A stretch of 64,000 bases of DNA from Saccharicrinis sp963677655 (GCA_963677655.1 OY782088.1), one strand, 5' to 3'. Counted from the stretch's first letter, positions 18,456-27,789 are shown. Notes: generated by a model from the sequence alone, not told the origin. Numbers and translations: made by a program.

Positions 18456-19844
18456 CTACCTTTGACTTGCCAATATTTTATCAACCAATTTCCCAAAACG
18501 TTTTGATGGGAACTTCATAATATTACCATAGAATTTATTTCTTATATAAGGTATTTTACATAGCAACAGTAATATCGGATTCATAATTCTAAGACCAATA
18601 TTCTTTTGTGGAAAATTATACCAACCATGTTTTTTATAATATCTATGATCGGCCTGCCATACCGCTCTTAAACGCCCCCAAACATTGTCTCTAAAAATAA
18701 TATGTCCTCCTACACCTAAAAAGTTATATGGTCTTACAAAATCTTTCTCAGCGTAATTTACAGATTGATTTGCCATATTATAAAGCAATTCATCTATAGC
18801 TGATGAATTAGCACTTTCATCTGTTACAATTCCAATTAAATTGGCTGTTTGTCGGGCAGTGACCATGGCTTCAAGTATCTGCTGAAGATTTGCATTTTGA
18901 CTTAAGGGACCTGAAATTATATAACCGATTTGTTTACCTGCCAAAGATGGAGTATGATTCCAAAAAAAAGATCTATCATAAAAAGTTTTCCATTTGCTAG
19001 AAAGGTATCTCCCTTTTAATTCTCCTGCAAAAATTAATATATCAGCCTTACGTACCACATTGTTATAAAAATCTTTAAATCCGTCCTTATATTGGCATTG
19101 GTAATTATATCCACATTTCATACAACCCAAACAGCTTCCTTTGATTTCTATAATATTTAAATCAATAATTTCAGCCTTGGATTTAAAGGAATTAGAATAC
19201 TGATCGATCATTTTGCCAAGGTTAGTATCCTTACTATAACCATCTGTTAGTATCAGCACCTTTTTTTCTGTTGATATCTTAGCGTTTATTGGTGTTGAAG
19301 AATAATTAAAATCACTATATATAATAGGTCTAAACATTTGCGGTTGGATTCTTTTTGTCTTAACATTTTCAGTTAGGTTTTTATAAAAGAAATCCAATTT
19401 AGTCCTTTCTTTTTCTTCTTTTAAATCCAACATATCAAAAGAAATCCCATCAACGTACTGCATTTTTAAATCTTCGCATACAGCTCTTATATAGTTATGT
19501 GCTGTATGATCATAATAATGGATAGATGTAGAAATTGCTGCTGTATATTTATTATTAAAATTTTTTTCAACGTTACGTTCATTTATGAGTTCAATAAATC
19601 TTATATATTGGGCAGATACAGTAAGTACCCATAAACCAAATGACCATAAAACTACATCTGCACTATTAATAGATTCAATGATATGATTAAAGTAATCACT
19701 ATCGCTCTCAATTTTTTTTATGTTATGAGCTATATGAAAAATTTGAAAATGATCCTCTGAATATTTCTTTTGAAGGTACTTTACATACTGTAACGTAACA
19801 CTGTATTCTCCTTTGGGACTTCCGTTTAAAACTATTATTTCCAT
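18456..19844 (-). CDS. Tandem flavodoxin-like NAD(P)H reductase with compact four-cysteine (Isf-like) motif
   Basis: A 462-residue cytoplasmic protein made of two consecutive flavodoxin-like FMN reductase domains. The first opens MEIIVLNGSPKGEYSVT, the phosphate-binding loop of the NADPH-dependent FMN reductase family. The second opens KVLILTDGYSKDTNLG at about residue 195 and carries GSCLGCMKCGYNYQC, a Cx2Cx2Cx5C cluster like the compact iron-sulfur motif of archaeal iron-sulfur flavoproteins, followed by ADILIFAGELKGRYLSSKWK. The C-terminal 100 residues (from about RPYNFLGVGGH) contain a hydrophobic segment (IMNPILLLLCKIPYI) and a basic tail. Presence of a 4Fe-4S cluster is inference from cysteine spacing. 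Electron-transfer partner and substrate are unknown. Adjacent to the Nudix gene, 123 bases upstream on the same strand. Confidence 0.8.
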   Translation of the reverse strand: MEIIVLNGSPKGEYSVTLQYVKYLQKKYSEDHFQIFHIAHNIKKIESDSDYFNHIIESINSADVVLWSFGLWVLTVSAQYIRFIELINERNVEKNFNNKYTAAISTSIHYYDHTAHNYIRAVCEDLKMQYVDGISFDMLDLKEEKERTKLDFFYKNLTENVKTKRIQPQMFRPIIYSDFNYSSTPINAKISTEKKVLILTDGYSKDTNLGKMIDQYSNSFKSKAEIIDLNIIEIKGSCLGCMKCGYNYQCQYKDGFKDFYNNVVRKADILIFAGELKGRYLSSKWKTFYDRSFFWNHTPSLAGKQIGYIISGPLSQNANLQQILEAMVTARQTANLIGIVTDESANSSAIDELLYNMANQSVNYAEKDFVRPYNFLGVGGHIIFRDNVWGRLRAVWQADHRYYKKHGWYNFPQKNIGLRIMNPILLLLCKIPYIRNKFYGNIMKFPSKRFGKLVDKILASQR

Positions 19845-20456
19845 ATGCTTAATTTAAGCAATATTTTAATTTTCCGGATGATTAGAATAATAATACTTAT
19901 CAAAGTTTGAAATAAAGAACACAAAGATTCTGGGACACAGAGTTAATTTAATATATGAAATCTGCAAAGATTTGCTTCTGTGTGCTCATTGTAATGTTGT
20001 TTTTGGCATTTTGAAAATAATTATGTCAGCAACTGGAGCAATTTATGTATAAAACTATATTTAAAGATCACATGGAACTTACCTGAATAGTCTTCTCTAT
20101 GTGGTAGAAATTTCACTCATGGCTCGTTTCATGCAAACAAACACTGATTAACACTAAAATATCAATAAGTTAACTTCTTTTTTTATCCTGAAATTTAAAT
20201 GGTAAATATATTTTAGAATATTCTTTGTGTCTACTGTGTTTCTGTGTATTTTTTTAGTTGACACAATTTTAATATCATAAAAAAACCTTAATTCCTATGT
20301 AAAATGTTAAACGATAAAACCATTACGATTTATTTCCGTAATGAATTACGCAAATTAAGTTTGTATTAATTTAATACTATACATGAAACAATTGTTGCAT
20401 AAAAACATATACGACTTTTGATTGTTATTTTTTGGTAATCTATTTATAATTATTTT
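19845..20456. other. Divergent intergenic region with dispersed motif
   Basis: 612 bases between the flavodoxin-like gene (minus) and the propeller kinase (plus). It should contain both promoters. At 20066-20132 it carries a two-part motif, CATGGAACTTACCTGA and TCATGGCTCGTTTCAT, that recurs at 40945-41012 and in part at 52401-52414. No coding frame is seen. Confidence 0.6.
20066..20132 (-). repeat. Dispersed two-part motif, copy B
   Basis: CATGGAACTTACCTGA at 20071-20086 and TCATGGCTCGTTTCAT at 20117-20132, separated by about 30 bases. The same pair with nearly the same spacing occurs at 40945-41012, where the second part is identical over 16 bases. On the minus strand it lies about 220 bases upstream of the flavodoxin-like gene. 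Confidence 0.6.
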
Positions 20457-23400
20457 GTGAGCTACGTTAAGATTCTGTTTATATTTTTAATTCTTTCCAA
20501 TTGTGTTTATGCTCAAAGGCATTCTAATGTTTTTGAGGCTATTTCTACAGCAGACGGATTACCTAGTTCCAAAATCTATTCCATTGCTCAGGACAATAAA
20601 GGCTTCTTATGGATGAGTACTGTTGATGGATTAGCCCGTTATGATGGAAATAATTTTAAAGTTTATCCTCATATTCCAAATGATTCAAGTTCTATCCCTG
20701 TTTCGTTAATTACAGAAATACAGCCGGTAAAAAACAACATTATTTGGTTGGCGACAAGAGGTTTAGGCATCATTAAATTTGATATAATAAAAGAAACATT
20801 TACTCATTTTACACATAAAAAAAATACACCAAACAGCCTTCCTTTTAATAATGTAGAAAAATTTTATCTTGATGAAGATTCTGTATTATGGGGAACCAAT
20901 GATTTTAGAAATGGATTTTACTATAATGAAGAAAAGGGTTTTATTGTTTCAAGACTTCCTGACAAAATAATTGAGAAAAATATTGAACTCGAAAGCATTT
21001 TTGATTCCATAGGTGGGATTTATAATTTTTCAGTTGAACCTGATGATATTTGTTATGAGCAATTTGATCAGGAAAACTTAATTGTATCTGCCAGGCATAA
21101 TGGAGCTTTTTTATATAACAAAACTGATAAAAGTATAATAAAGCTAACAGAAGGTCCTTTTAAAGAAGCTACTGATATTGGTTGTATTACTAAAGATAAC
21201 AATTCAACAATTTGGATTGCAAAATTTAATGATGGTGCATTATTCTATAGCCCTGTAAAAAGACATTTTAAAAATTACCTTCAATTTAAAAATGAATCCA
21301 TAAAAATTGATAATCTATTTGTTCGCGCATTAAACAAGGATGCTAAGGGAAATATCTGGATTGGAACGCAAACTAAAGGTTTAATAAAGTTTAACCCTCA
21401 AAATAGTTCTTTCAAAGTATATAATGAAGGTAATATTAAAAACGGGGATCTTTATTCTAATAAAGTACGTTGCATTTTTTTTGATAAAGACAGTACAATG
21501 TGGATTGGGACACAGGGCTCTTTGTCAAAATATTCACCTCAACAGGATAAGTTTATTACATATAAAGTTTATGATGACAATAAATTACAAGCTGATTCCA
21601 GAATATACTCTATTATAGAAGATGATGAGAACAATTTATGGATGGCCAATTGGGATAATGTTGTAAAGTTTAATAAAACAAACAGGCAAATCACTTACTA
21701 TAGCAAAGACTTCTTTGATATGGATAACATTCAGCACATCAACCAGGACAATAAGGGTAATTTATGGATATCAGCTGAATTTGGAGGTATTGTTGTTTTT
21801 AATCCTAAAAAGGAAACTATTATTAAACGACATTGTATGGTTGATAAATGGTCAAAGCAAAATGTTTTTATGACCTTACAACAAAACGATAGTATTTTTT
21901 GGGCTGCAACATCGAATAGTTTGTATAGAATAAATGACAATAATAATACTATTAGAATAATTTCTCCAAAAGATGGATTACCAACACATAATGTTGTTGG
22001 TTTAGTTTTTGACAGTAATAAAAATCTTTGGCTTACTACAACAAGAGGTCTCGCCTTTTTGAATACAGAATCACAACATATTACATCTTATTACAAAACT
22101 GATGGATTACAATCTGATGAATTTGTGGAAGGAGCACACTATTACGACGTTAAAACAAAGGAGATATTGGTTGGAGGAATTAAAGGTTTTAATTCTTTTA
22201 AACCCGAAGAAATACATCCTGATAGTTCAAAAGCCATACCTCAGATTATTTCATTAAAAATACTTAACAAACCAATATTACCTCATATATCACACAACAA
22301 TAGATCCATACTCAACAAACCAATAGAATACGCAAACCATATTACTTTACATAGCGATGATAAAGTATTTTCACTTCAAATAGCCAGTCTTAATTTTGTC
22401 AGGCCCCATAAAAATAAACTTGCATATCAATTAATTGGTTTTGATGATGAAGAAATTATCATTGACTCCCCAACACATGAGGTTACTTATACAAATTTAT
22501 CTCCGGGTAAGTATACTTTTCTGGTAAAAGCTGCTAATGGTTACGGTTTCTGGAATGAAACAGCAAAAAAAATTGAAATAACCATTATTCCGGCTTTTTA
22601 TCAAACCTTATGGTTTAAGTTTCTTATGGTATTTAATGTAATCGCCCTTTTATTCATGTTTTATTACAAAAGAATTAATAATATAAAACAACAGAGGGGC
22701 ATTCTCGAGAAAGAAGTAGTAGACCGGACGAAGAAATTGTATGAAGCAAATACTGAACTTGAAGAAAAAAAGGAAGAGATAGAAGTTCAAAAGGAATTGC
22801 TTGAAGTTAAAAATAACGAATTGGAAGAACACAGATATGGACTTGAGCAACTTATTGAAGAAAGAACATGTGAATTAAAAGAGGCTAAAGAAAAGGCAGA
22901 AAAAGCCAATAGTCTAAAGTCGTCTTTTTTGCAAAACATGAGTCACGAAATAAGAACTCCTATGAATGCCATCATTGGTTTTTCTGATTTATTAAATGAT
23001 GATAGACTAACTAAAGATGAACGAAAGAACTTTACTGATGTTATAAAAAGCAATGGACAGACCTTATTACATCTGATTAATGACATACTTGATATTTCGA
23101 GAATACAAGCTGGATCAATTGATATTGTTAAGGAAAGTTTCACTTTTTCAACTTTGTACAAAGACGTTGTTTCGGCGATTTTACTCAATGTAGATCCGGA
23201 AAAAAAGAAGACAATAAAATTTATTTACCCAGAGAGTTTTGACGACTTTGAAATTTATTCTGACTATTTCAGATGTAAACAAATTATATCAAACCTCCTG
23301 ATCAATGCCTTTAAATATACTAACGAAGGTTTTGTTCATTTTGATATAGAGAATTATAATGGCTCCATCATATTTAAGGTTAAAGACTCGGGTATAGGAA

Positions 23401-23591
23401 TTAAAAAGGATGATTTAAACCGTATTTTTGAACGTTTTGAAAAAATTTCATACAACAATAAATTTCAAGAACGTGGTGTAGGTTTGGGCTTAGCCATTTC
23501 AAAACAACTTGCTGAACTTTTGGGTGGAAATATCACTGTAAGTTCAAAATTTGGTAAAGGTTCAGAGTTTGAATTTACAATACCAAAATAA
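20457..23591 (+). CDS. Propeller (Reg_prop/Y_Y_Y) sensor histidine kinase without receiver or AraC domain
   Basis: A 1044-residue membrane sensor. GTG start at 20457 begins a signal peptide (YVKILFIFLILSNCVYAQ). Reg_prop blades fill about residues 25-640 (for example GFLWMSTVDGLARYDG, GNIWIGTQTKGLIKFN), then Y_Y_Y (about 640-710), one membrane helix (about 718-740), a long Glu/Lys-rich coiled coil (750-820), a HisKA domain with His830 (NMSHEIRTPMNAIIGFSDLL) and a HATPase_c with N box (SNLLINAFKYTNEG), G1 (DSGIGIKKDD) and G2 (GVGLGLAISKQLAELLGG). It stops there, so unlike full hybrid regulators it has neither receiver nor DNA-binding domain, and no response regulator gene is next to it. It must signal to an unlinked partner. 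Its ligand is unknown; the neighbouring genes give no clear substrate. Confidence 0.93.
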   Translation: MSYVKILFIFLILSNCVYAQRHSNVFEAISTADGLPSSKIYSIAQDNKGFLWMSTVDGLARYDGNNFKVYPHIPNDSSSIPVSLITEIQPVKNNIIWLATRGLGIIKFDIIKETFTHFTHKKNTPNSLPFNNVEKFYLDEDSVLWGTNDFRNGFYYNEEKGFIVSRLPDKIIEKNIELESIFDSIGGIYNFSVEPDDICYEQFDQENLIVSARHNGAFLYNKTDKSIIKLTEGPFKEATDIGCITKDNNSTIWIAKFNDGALFYSPVKRHFKNYLQFKNESIKIDNLFVRALNKDAKGNIWIGTQTKGLIKFNPQNSSFKVYNEGNIKNGDLYSNKVRCIFFDKDSTMWIGTQGSLSKYSPQQDKFITYKVYDDNKLQADSRIYSIIEDDENNLWMANWDNVVKFNKTNRQITYYSKDFFDMDNIQHINQDNKGNLWISAEFGGIVVFNPKKETIIKRHCMVDKWSKQNVFMTLQQNDSIFWAATSNSLYRINDNNNTIRIISPKDGLPTHNVVGLVFDSNKNLWLTTTRGLAFLNTESQHITSYYKTDGLQSDEFVEGAHYYDVKTKEILVGGIKGFNSFKPEEIHPDSSKAIPQIISLKILNKPILPHISHNNRSILNKPIEYANHITLHSDDKVFSLQIASLNFVRPHKNKLAYQLIGFDDEEIIIDSPTHEVTYTNLSPGKYTFLVKAANGYGFWNETAKKIEITIIPAFYQTLWFKFLMVFNVIALLFMFYYKRINNIKQQRGILEKEVVDRTKKLYEANTELEEKKEEIEVQKELLEVKNNELEEHRYGLEQLIEERTCELKEAKEKAEKANSLKSSFLQNMSHEIRTPMNAIIGFSDLLNDDRLTKDERKNFTDVIKSNGQTLLHLINDILDISRIQAGSIDIVKESFTFSTLYKDVVSAILLNVDPEKKKTIKFIYPESFDDFEIYSDYFRCKQIISNLLINAFKYTNEGFVHFDIENYNGSIIFKVKDSGIGIKKDDLNRIFERFEKISYNNKFQERGVGLGLAISKQLAELLGGNITVSSKFGKGSEFEFTIPK

Positions 23592-23921
23592 GCGGAAAAA
23601 GGTTGCATGGAAAAGAGTAAAAACCTGTAATGCTTTATTATCCTCCATGGTCCGTATGGATTTGGAAGTAATTATTATTACTCCGTTTAGTCCATCGAAC
23701 CCATATTCTTTTCTGGCAAATTCGTTCCTTAGTACTCTTATTTGTCCTATGCTATCCTTATTTAAAGTTCTAAAAGTTTCAATACTTATTGTTTTATTAT
23801 CAAGTATAACCAATGGTACTTTCTTTTCAAAACCAAATTACTCAAGTGTTAGGTTATCAGATACTTTATTGTTACATCCAAATAAAACAAATCCAATAAT
23901 TATAAATTTAATAGTCTTCAT
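23562..23921 (-). pseudogene. Small lipoprotein with TonB-plug-like domain, broken by an in-frame stop
   Basis: ATG at 23921 starts MKTIKFIIIGFVLFGCNNK, an SPII lipoprotein signal. After 27 codons an in-frame TAA (23838-23840) interrupts the frame, which then continues as PLVILDNKTISIETFRTLNK, IRVLRNEFARKEYGFD and GLNGVIIITSK. The VILDxK...YGxxGxNGVIIIT pattern is that of TonB receptor plug domains, which also occur alone in small Bacteroidota proteins. The frame ends at 23562, inside the end of the convergent kinase gene. The clean lipoprotein start, the matching frame on both sides and the single stop point to a recent nonsense mutation. A sequencing error in that codon is the alternative. 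Confidence 0.65.
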
Positions 23922-24040
23922 CTTTTTTTATAAAATGCTACTCAACATTTGCAGAATGAAGCGTACGAAAATTTAACAAACCAAACTTGCCAGACCCCAT
24001 AAGATCCAAAGTCTTTATTTGTTTTTATCTCATTCATATA

Positions 24041-24067
24041 AACAGCCAAATCAAAGATTTGGCTGTT
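24041..24067 (-). terminator. Hairpin terminator after TlpA-like lipoprotein gene
   Basis: AACAGCCAAATC (24041-24052) and GATTTGGCTGTT (24056-24067) are a perfect 12-bp stem with a 3-base loop, 70 bases past the stop at 24137. The T-tract after it is short, so efficiency is uncertain. Confidence 0.6.
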
Positions 24068-24136
24068 CTCAAATATTTCTCCCAACTACCAAAAATTACA
24101 AACACCAAATGCTGTATACTAGCGTGGTGTGTGCCG

Positions 24137-25246
24137 TTAATTGTTCTTGAATCTACTTAATTTATTTTCTAACGAACCTTTTCCATATCCGCTCCATTTA
24201 TCAATAATTTTTCCTTTGGTATCAATAAGGAAAAATGTAGGAAATCCTTGAACACCATATTTAATATAAGTCTCACTATATCTACCATTACCATCCCACA
24301 AACTTATCCAAGAAACACTATCTCTTTTTAAGGAATTTAACCAAATATCCTTTTTTGCATCTCCTGAAAAACTAATAATTTCAAGTGAATCGCTATATGT
24401 TTTATCAATTAATCTTAGCTCTTCTGCTGATTGAACACATGGGCCACAGTAAGCGGCTGTAAAATCTAAAAGAATGTATTTCCCAATCAGGTTAGATAAT
24501 TTAACAGTGTCACCGTTTTTATCGAATGCCTTAAAATCATGGTATGTATCACCAATTTCAGAAATTTTCTCATCTAAAAAGATCTCGATTACTTTGGCGT
24601 ATTTGCTACCTTTTAATTCAACGGACAACTCATTAAATAGTGCCCTAACAGTATCTTTGGGCATAAAATTTTTTAAATACCCTAAATTTATGATTCCTGG
24701 ATATGTATTTATGTGTGACTTAACATATTCAATGCGTAAGGCATTAGTTGTGTCATCAAGTTTTCTAATTTCCCCCCATATTTCTTTTCCTTTTTCTTGT
24801 TGTACCTCAGGTGTCAATTTACAAAAATCTTGAACCAATGAATCTCTTTTAATATCGAACGCTTTTGTCAAATCGCGTAAATTATTAAAATCTTCCTGTG
24901 TCTTTGAACCAGTAATATTTACATTCCATGGAAAGTCTTTAATATCACCTTCTATCATTATTTTTTCATTACCAATCAATAAATTTGTATAAATAAATTC
25001 ATTATCAATTATTGTGTTAAACCAAATTTCTTCTGGTTCAGCCTTTAAATGCCCTGTCAGTTGGAATTTACCATTAATAACTAATGTACTATCAAAGGTC
25101 TCATCGGTACTTAAGTTTCGTAGATATACAATCGTACTATCAGGAAATCCTGTTAAATTACCTGTAATTAAGTAGTCACTTTGTCTTTGACAAGAAATAA
25201 TTAAAATTGACACTAAAATTAAAATCAGTTGAATTGAGTTTCTCAT
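24137..25246 (-). CDS. TlpA-family thiol:disulfide lipoprotein (DUF4369 + thioredoxin)
   Basis: A 369-residue exported lipoprotein. SPII signal MRNSIQLILILVSILIISC with lipobox Cys19. Residues about 25-120 are a DUF4369-type beta domain (YLITGNLTGFPDSTIVYLRN, FDSTLVINGKFQLTGHL). A helical middle follows, then an AhpC/TSA-thioredoxin domain from about 240 with the active site AAYCGPCVQSAEELR (Cys267-Gly-Pro-Cys270) and the cis-Pro segment GVQGFPTFFLI. By family it reduces disulfides in the periplasm or at the outer membrane. It stands with a DUF4369-like lipoprotein upstream, the two separated by 247 bases containing inverted repeats. No partner reductase is visible nearby. Normal length for Bacteroidota TlpA-like lipoproteins. 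Confidence 0.9.
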   Translation of the reverse strand: MRNSIQLILILVSILIISCQRQSDYLITGNLTGFPDSTIVYLRNLSTDETFDSTLVINGKFQLTGHLKAEPEEIWFNTIIDNEFIYTNLLIGNEKIMIEGDIKDFPWNVNITGSKTQEDFNNLRDLTKAFDIKRDSLVQDFCKLTPEVQQEKGKEIWGEIRKLDDTTNALRIEYVKSHINTYPGIINLGYLKNFMPKDTVRALFNELSVELKGSKYAKVIEIFLDEKISEIGDTYHDFKAFDKNGDTVKLSNLIGKYILLDFTAAYCGPCVQSAEELRLIDKTYSDSLEIISFSGDAKKDIWLNSLKRDSVSWISLWDGNGRYSETYIKYGVQGFPTFFLIDTKGKIIDKWSGYGKGSLENKLSRFKNN

Positions 25247-25363
25247 ATTTTTAAGTTTTGATTATTTATTTATCACAATCTGAATAATATATAACACAAC
25301 CTTTTATTATCAATTATTATGTTTGAAATAGGGCTGAATTTGTTTACGGGGCATAATGATACA

Positions 25364-25419
25364 CAACGGTTTAAATAGGGGCGTTTGGCACTTTGAAACA
25401 CCAAACTATCAAACCGTTG
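25364..25419 (-). repeat. Nested inverted repeat between the two DUF4369-type genes
   Basis: CAACGGTTT (25364-25372) pairs with AAACCGTTG (25411-25419), enclosing GTTTGG (25383-25388) and CCAAAC (25401-25406). The two-step hairpin ends 75 bases past the stop of the gene at 25494. It may act as a terminator or be the border of a mobile gene cassette. Confidence 0.5.
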
Positions 25420-25493
25420 CTTATTATATTAAATGTTACCATGCTTAAATTTAGCACTATCCACCAAATGACTTATATTTTTGTTAGTCACTG

Positions 25494-26486
25494 TTATTGA
25501 TTATCATTATTTAAACTATTCCAAGCATTAATATATTTAACACCTAATTCGTTATTAAAATATCTTTCAACCAAGAGTTCCATATCTTCAGACCAAGGGT
25601 AAAATTTTTCGAATTTGTTTAGTTCTTGATTTCTTAAGAAAACAATATAGCTTGTTATGTGTTGAAAATTTTCTCGACACGAACCTGTTTCTTCCATATT
25701 TACGTAGTCAAACATATTTTCATATTCAGGAAATTCTTTTCCCTTCATATAAAAATCGAGCACTCTTTCTCGATGCATAAAGTGATAATATTGTTGCATT
25801 AAATCTTTTGAGTCATTTACTAAAAGACTTCTAATCAGATTATACAAATCAACATCTATAGATTTTATATATTCAACTCTTTCATCTATTTCTTTTAAGT
25901 AGTCTATGAACAGTTTATTTGCTTCAACAATCTCCATATACCTTGGTCTTGCATTATAAATTGTATCCGACAGCTTTTCGTAGAGTAACGAATTTCCATT
26001 CATCTCATAGAATTCTTTGTAGAAAGTTTTTTCAAATACATTGCTTTCTCCAAATTTCAAATTAACACCTCGGGAACAACTGTCTTCAATCTTTTTAAAA
26101 TCAATATCTAATTTAATTCCAGAATCTGATTTAAGGTATAAAAAAGCATTATTCGAGTAATAAATTTTGTTGCAGTTATCAGAAATAAAATTGGAAGAAA
26201 ATAAATTATTTAGTTCATTCTCTTTAAAGCTAATCCACTCAGAAGTATCTATTGTTAAAAGATAATATTTATTTTCAGAAAACTTGAGTTCGAATTTATA
26301 ATCACCGTCCTTTGAGATTTTAGATACATAAGGTGTTCCATTGCAAGGATTAGAATAATCAACTTCGTATAGATAAATGTTAGTCTTGTCACCGTAGTTT
26401 AATACTTTACCAGATAATGTTGTTTTATTATTCTCACAAGAAAATAGTGTAAGTACAATTATAATGGTATATAATATTTTCTTCAT
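25494..26486 (-). CDS. DUF4369-like lipoprotein of unknown function
   Basis: An exported lipoprotein of about 330 residues. Start chosen at 26486 because MKKILYTIIIVLTLFSC is a clear SPII signal (Cys17); the longer frame to 26552 adds polar residues only. The first 80 residues after the signal (TTLSGKVLNYGDKTNIYLYE, ISKDGDYKFELKF) resemble the beta domain at the N-terminus of the neighbouring TlpA-like protein. The rest is helical and charged, with no CxxC motif and no thioredoxin domain, so it cannot act as a thiol reductase itself. I do not recognise the C-terminal part. Same strand as the TlpA-like gene and probably related by duplication and divergence of the N-terminal domain. Confidence 0.72.
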   Translation of the reverse strand: MKKILYTIIIVLTLFSCENNKTTLSGKVLNYGDKTNIYLYEVDYSNPCNGTPYVSKISKDGDYKFELKFSENKYYLLTIDTSEWISFKENELNNLFSSNFISDNCNKIYYSNNAFLYLKSDSGIKLDIDFKKIEDSCSRGVNLKFGESNVFEKTFYKEFYEMNGNSLLYEKLSDTIYNARPRYMEIVEANKLFIDYLKEIDERVEYIKSIDVDLYNLIRSLLVNDSKDLMQQYYHFMHRERVLDFYMKGKEFPEYENMFDYVNMEETGSCRENFQHITSYIVFLRNQELNKFEKFYPWSEDMELLVERYFNNELGVKYINAWNSLNNDNQ

Positions 26487-26900
26487 CTTGTTTTTATTCA
26501 TTCTACTCATTAGTTGTATTCTATTTTTAATAGTAGCTAACTCATTTCCCAACGCACTCTATTTCAATAAGCGTCATTAATGCTGTTTATATCCTAATAT
26601 GGGTACAATATTCAACATTAGCACTTTTACAGTTTGCGTTATTTGAAATAACTAATAACCTTACTCTATATTTTTAAAAAAGTTACGCTTTTGGAGTCAA
26701 ATTTTATTTTAAATAGAATAAATGCATAATTTGATCTATGAATCATATTTTATAAGTGATTAGGTGAATTGGGATGCTTGGGTTTAAGTTTTAGTAATTA
26801 TTTTAGGTATTGGTTATTAGCTTACTTTTCAGCACTTTATCGGAATAACGCAATACTCACAAACTAACAAAATATATTTAACAATCTGATTTACAAACCT
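26487..26900. other. Intergenic region before the minisatellite
   Basis: About 410 AT-rich bases holding the presumed promoter of the lipoprotein gene. I see no reading frame with coding character and no strong hairpin. Confidence 0.5.
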
Positions 26901-27172
26901 CCCTGCAACTTTACGAGAAGAGATTTCTCTTAAGAAATATCGCCCTGCAGTTTTGCGAGACCAAATTTCCGCATGGAAATAAGCTCCTGCAGTTTTGCGA
27001 GAAGCAATTTCTTTGTAGAAATATGCCCCTGCAAGTTTGCGACATACAATTTCAGCTGAGAAATATGGCCATGCAGTTCTGCGACAAGGAATTTCTCTAC
27101 GGAAATATGTCCCTGCAAGTTTGCGACATGCAATTTCTGCCGAGAAATATCTCTATGCAAGTTTGCAGGAGG
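26901..27172. repeat. 42-bp degenerate tandem repeat, about 6.5 copies
   Basis: Units begin at 26901, 26943, 26985, 27027, 27069 and 27111, with a partial seventh at 27153. Each starts CCCTGCA or a close variant, continues with a TTTGCGA block and contains an ATTTC-N5-GAAAT inverted repeat, so every unit can fold into a small hairpin. 42 is a multiple of three, which keeps frames open on both strands, but the resulting 14-residue peptide repeats have no signal or known motif. I treat it as a minisatellite rather than a gene. Confidence 0.9.
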
Positions 27173-27729
27173 GTTTCTCAACTTTTGAATTTGATCATGC
27201 GGTGTCACTCCCTGTCACTCTCTAAATTAGCTTGACGGATTTAATATTATTTTATAAGTATCATATACCATACATAATACTATTCCTATAAGTACTTATA
27301 CAGCATCTGTATTTTTCTATTTTATGCTTTGCTACATGCTCATATTTCTAAAACAGACTGCACTTTTTTTTACAAATACTAAATAAATGTGGCAACCATG
27401 TACCCATTTGTTGGTATGACTAAAAATAGACTTGTTATATTAATGTTATTTTATAAAAGTGATAGATTAGGACAAATATGTTCATTGGAAAACTTTACTA
27501 ATAGTTCAAAAATATTTACGACATCCGCTAACAAACAACCTCACAAACACCAAAACCTCACACACTTAACAATACGATCAGAAATTTATTTTTTTTTCAT
27601 CCATAATAAAAGGCATATCACTATAGGCTAAAAGAGTATTTACCAGGTTAGGCTATACTCATTAAACAACAGGTCTTCATATTCCTTTTTATAAAAGAAA
27701 ACTATTTAAGTAATTCACTACCTTTTGGG
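27173..27729. other. Non-coding region between minisatellite and TonB receptor promoter
   Basis: About 560 bases. A short plus-strand frame at 27389-27631 has no domain or signal and unusual composition, and I do not call it. No hairpin terminator is evident. Confidence 0.5.
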
Positions 27730-27761
27730 ATTGTCATGCAGTTTATTGATACTTAGTTTTG
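27730..27761 (+). promoter_or_regulatory. Promoter of the xenosiderophore receptor operon
   Basis: ATTG at 27730-27733, a 20-base spacer and TAGTTTTG at 27754-27761, which fits the Bacteroidota -33/-7 consensus. The start codon follows 28 bases later at 27790. No clear Fur box was found. Confidence 0.6.
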
Positions 27762-27789
27762 CCTTACTATTTTAATTAATACTAAATAA

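Noticed and set aside
23551..23976. 141-residue plus-strand frame after the histidine kinase
   Set aside because: It runs antisense to the plug-domain lipoprotein relic, whose frame has clear family motifs.
26930..27235. Protein-coding repeats on either strand of the minisatellite
   Set aside because: Frames are open on both strands only because the unit is 42 bases; no signal, start context or known repeat family supports translation.
27389..27631. 80-residue plus-strand frame
   Set aside because: No domain, low-complexity tail and no promoter; looks like chance in AT-rich DNA.
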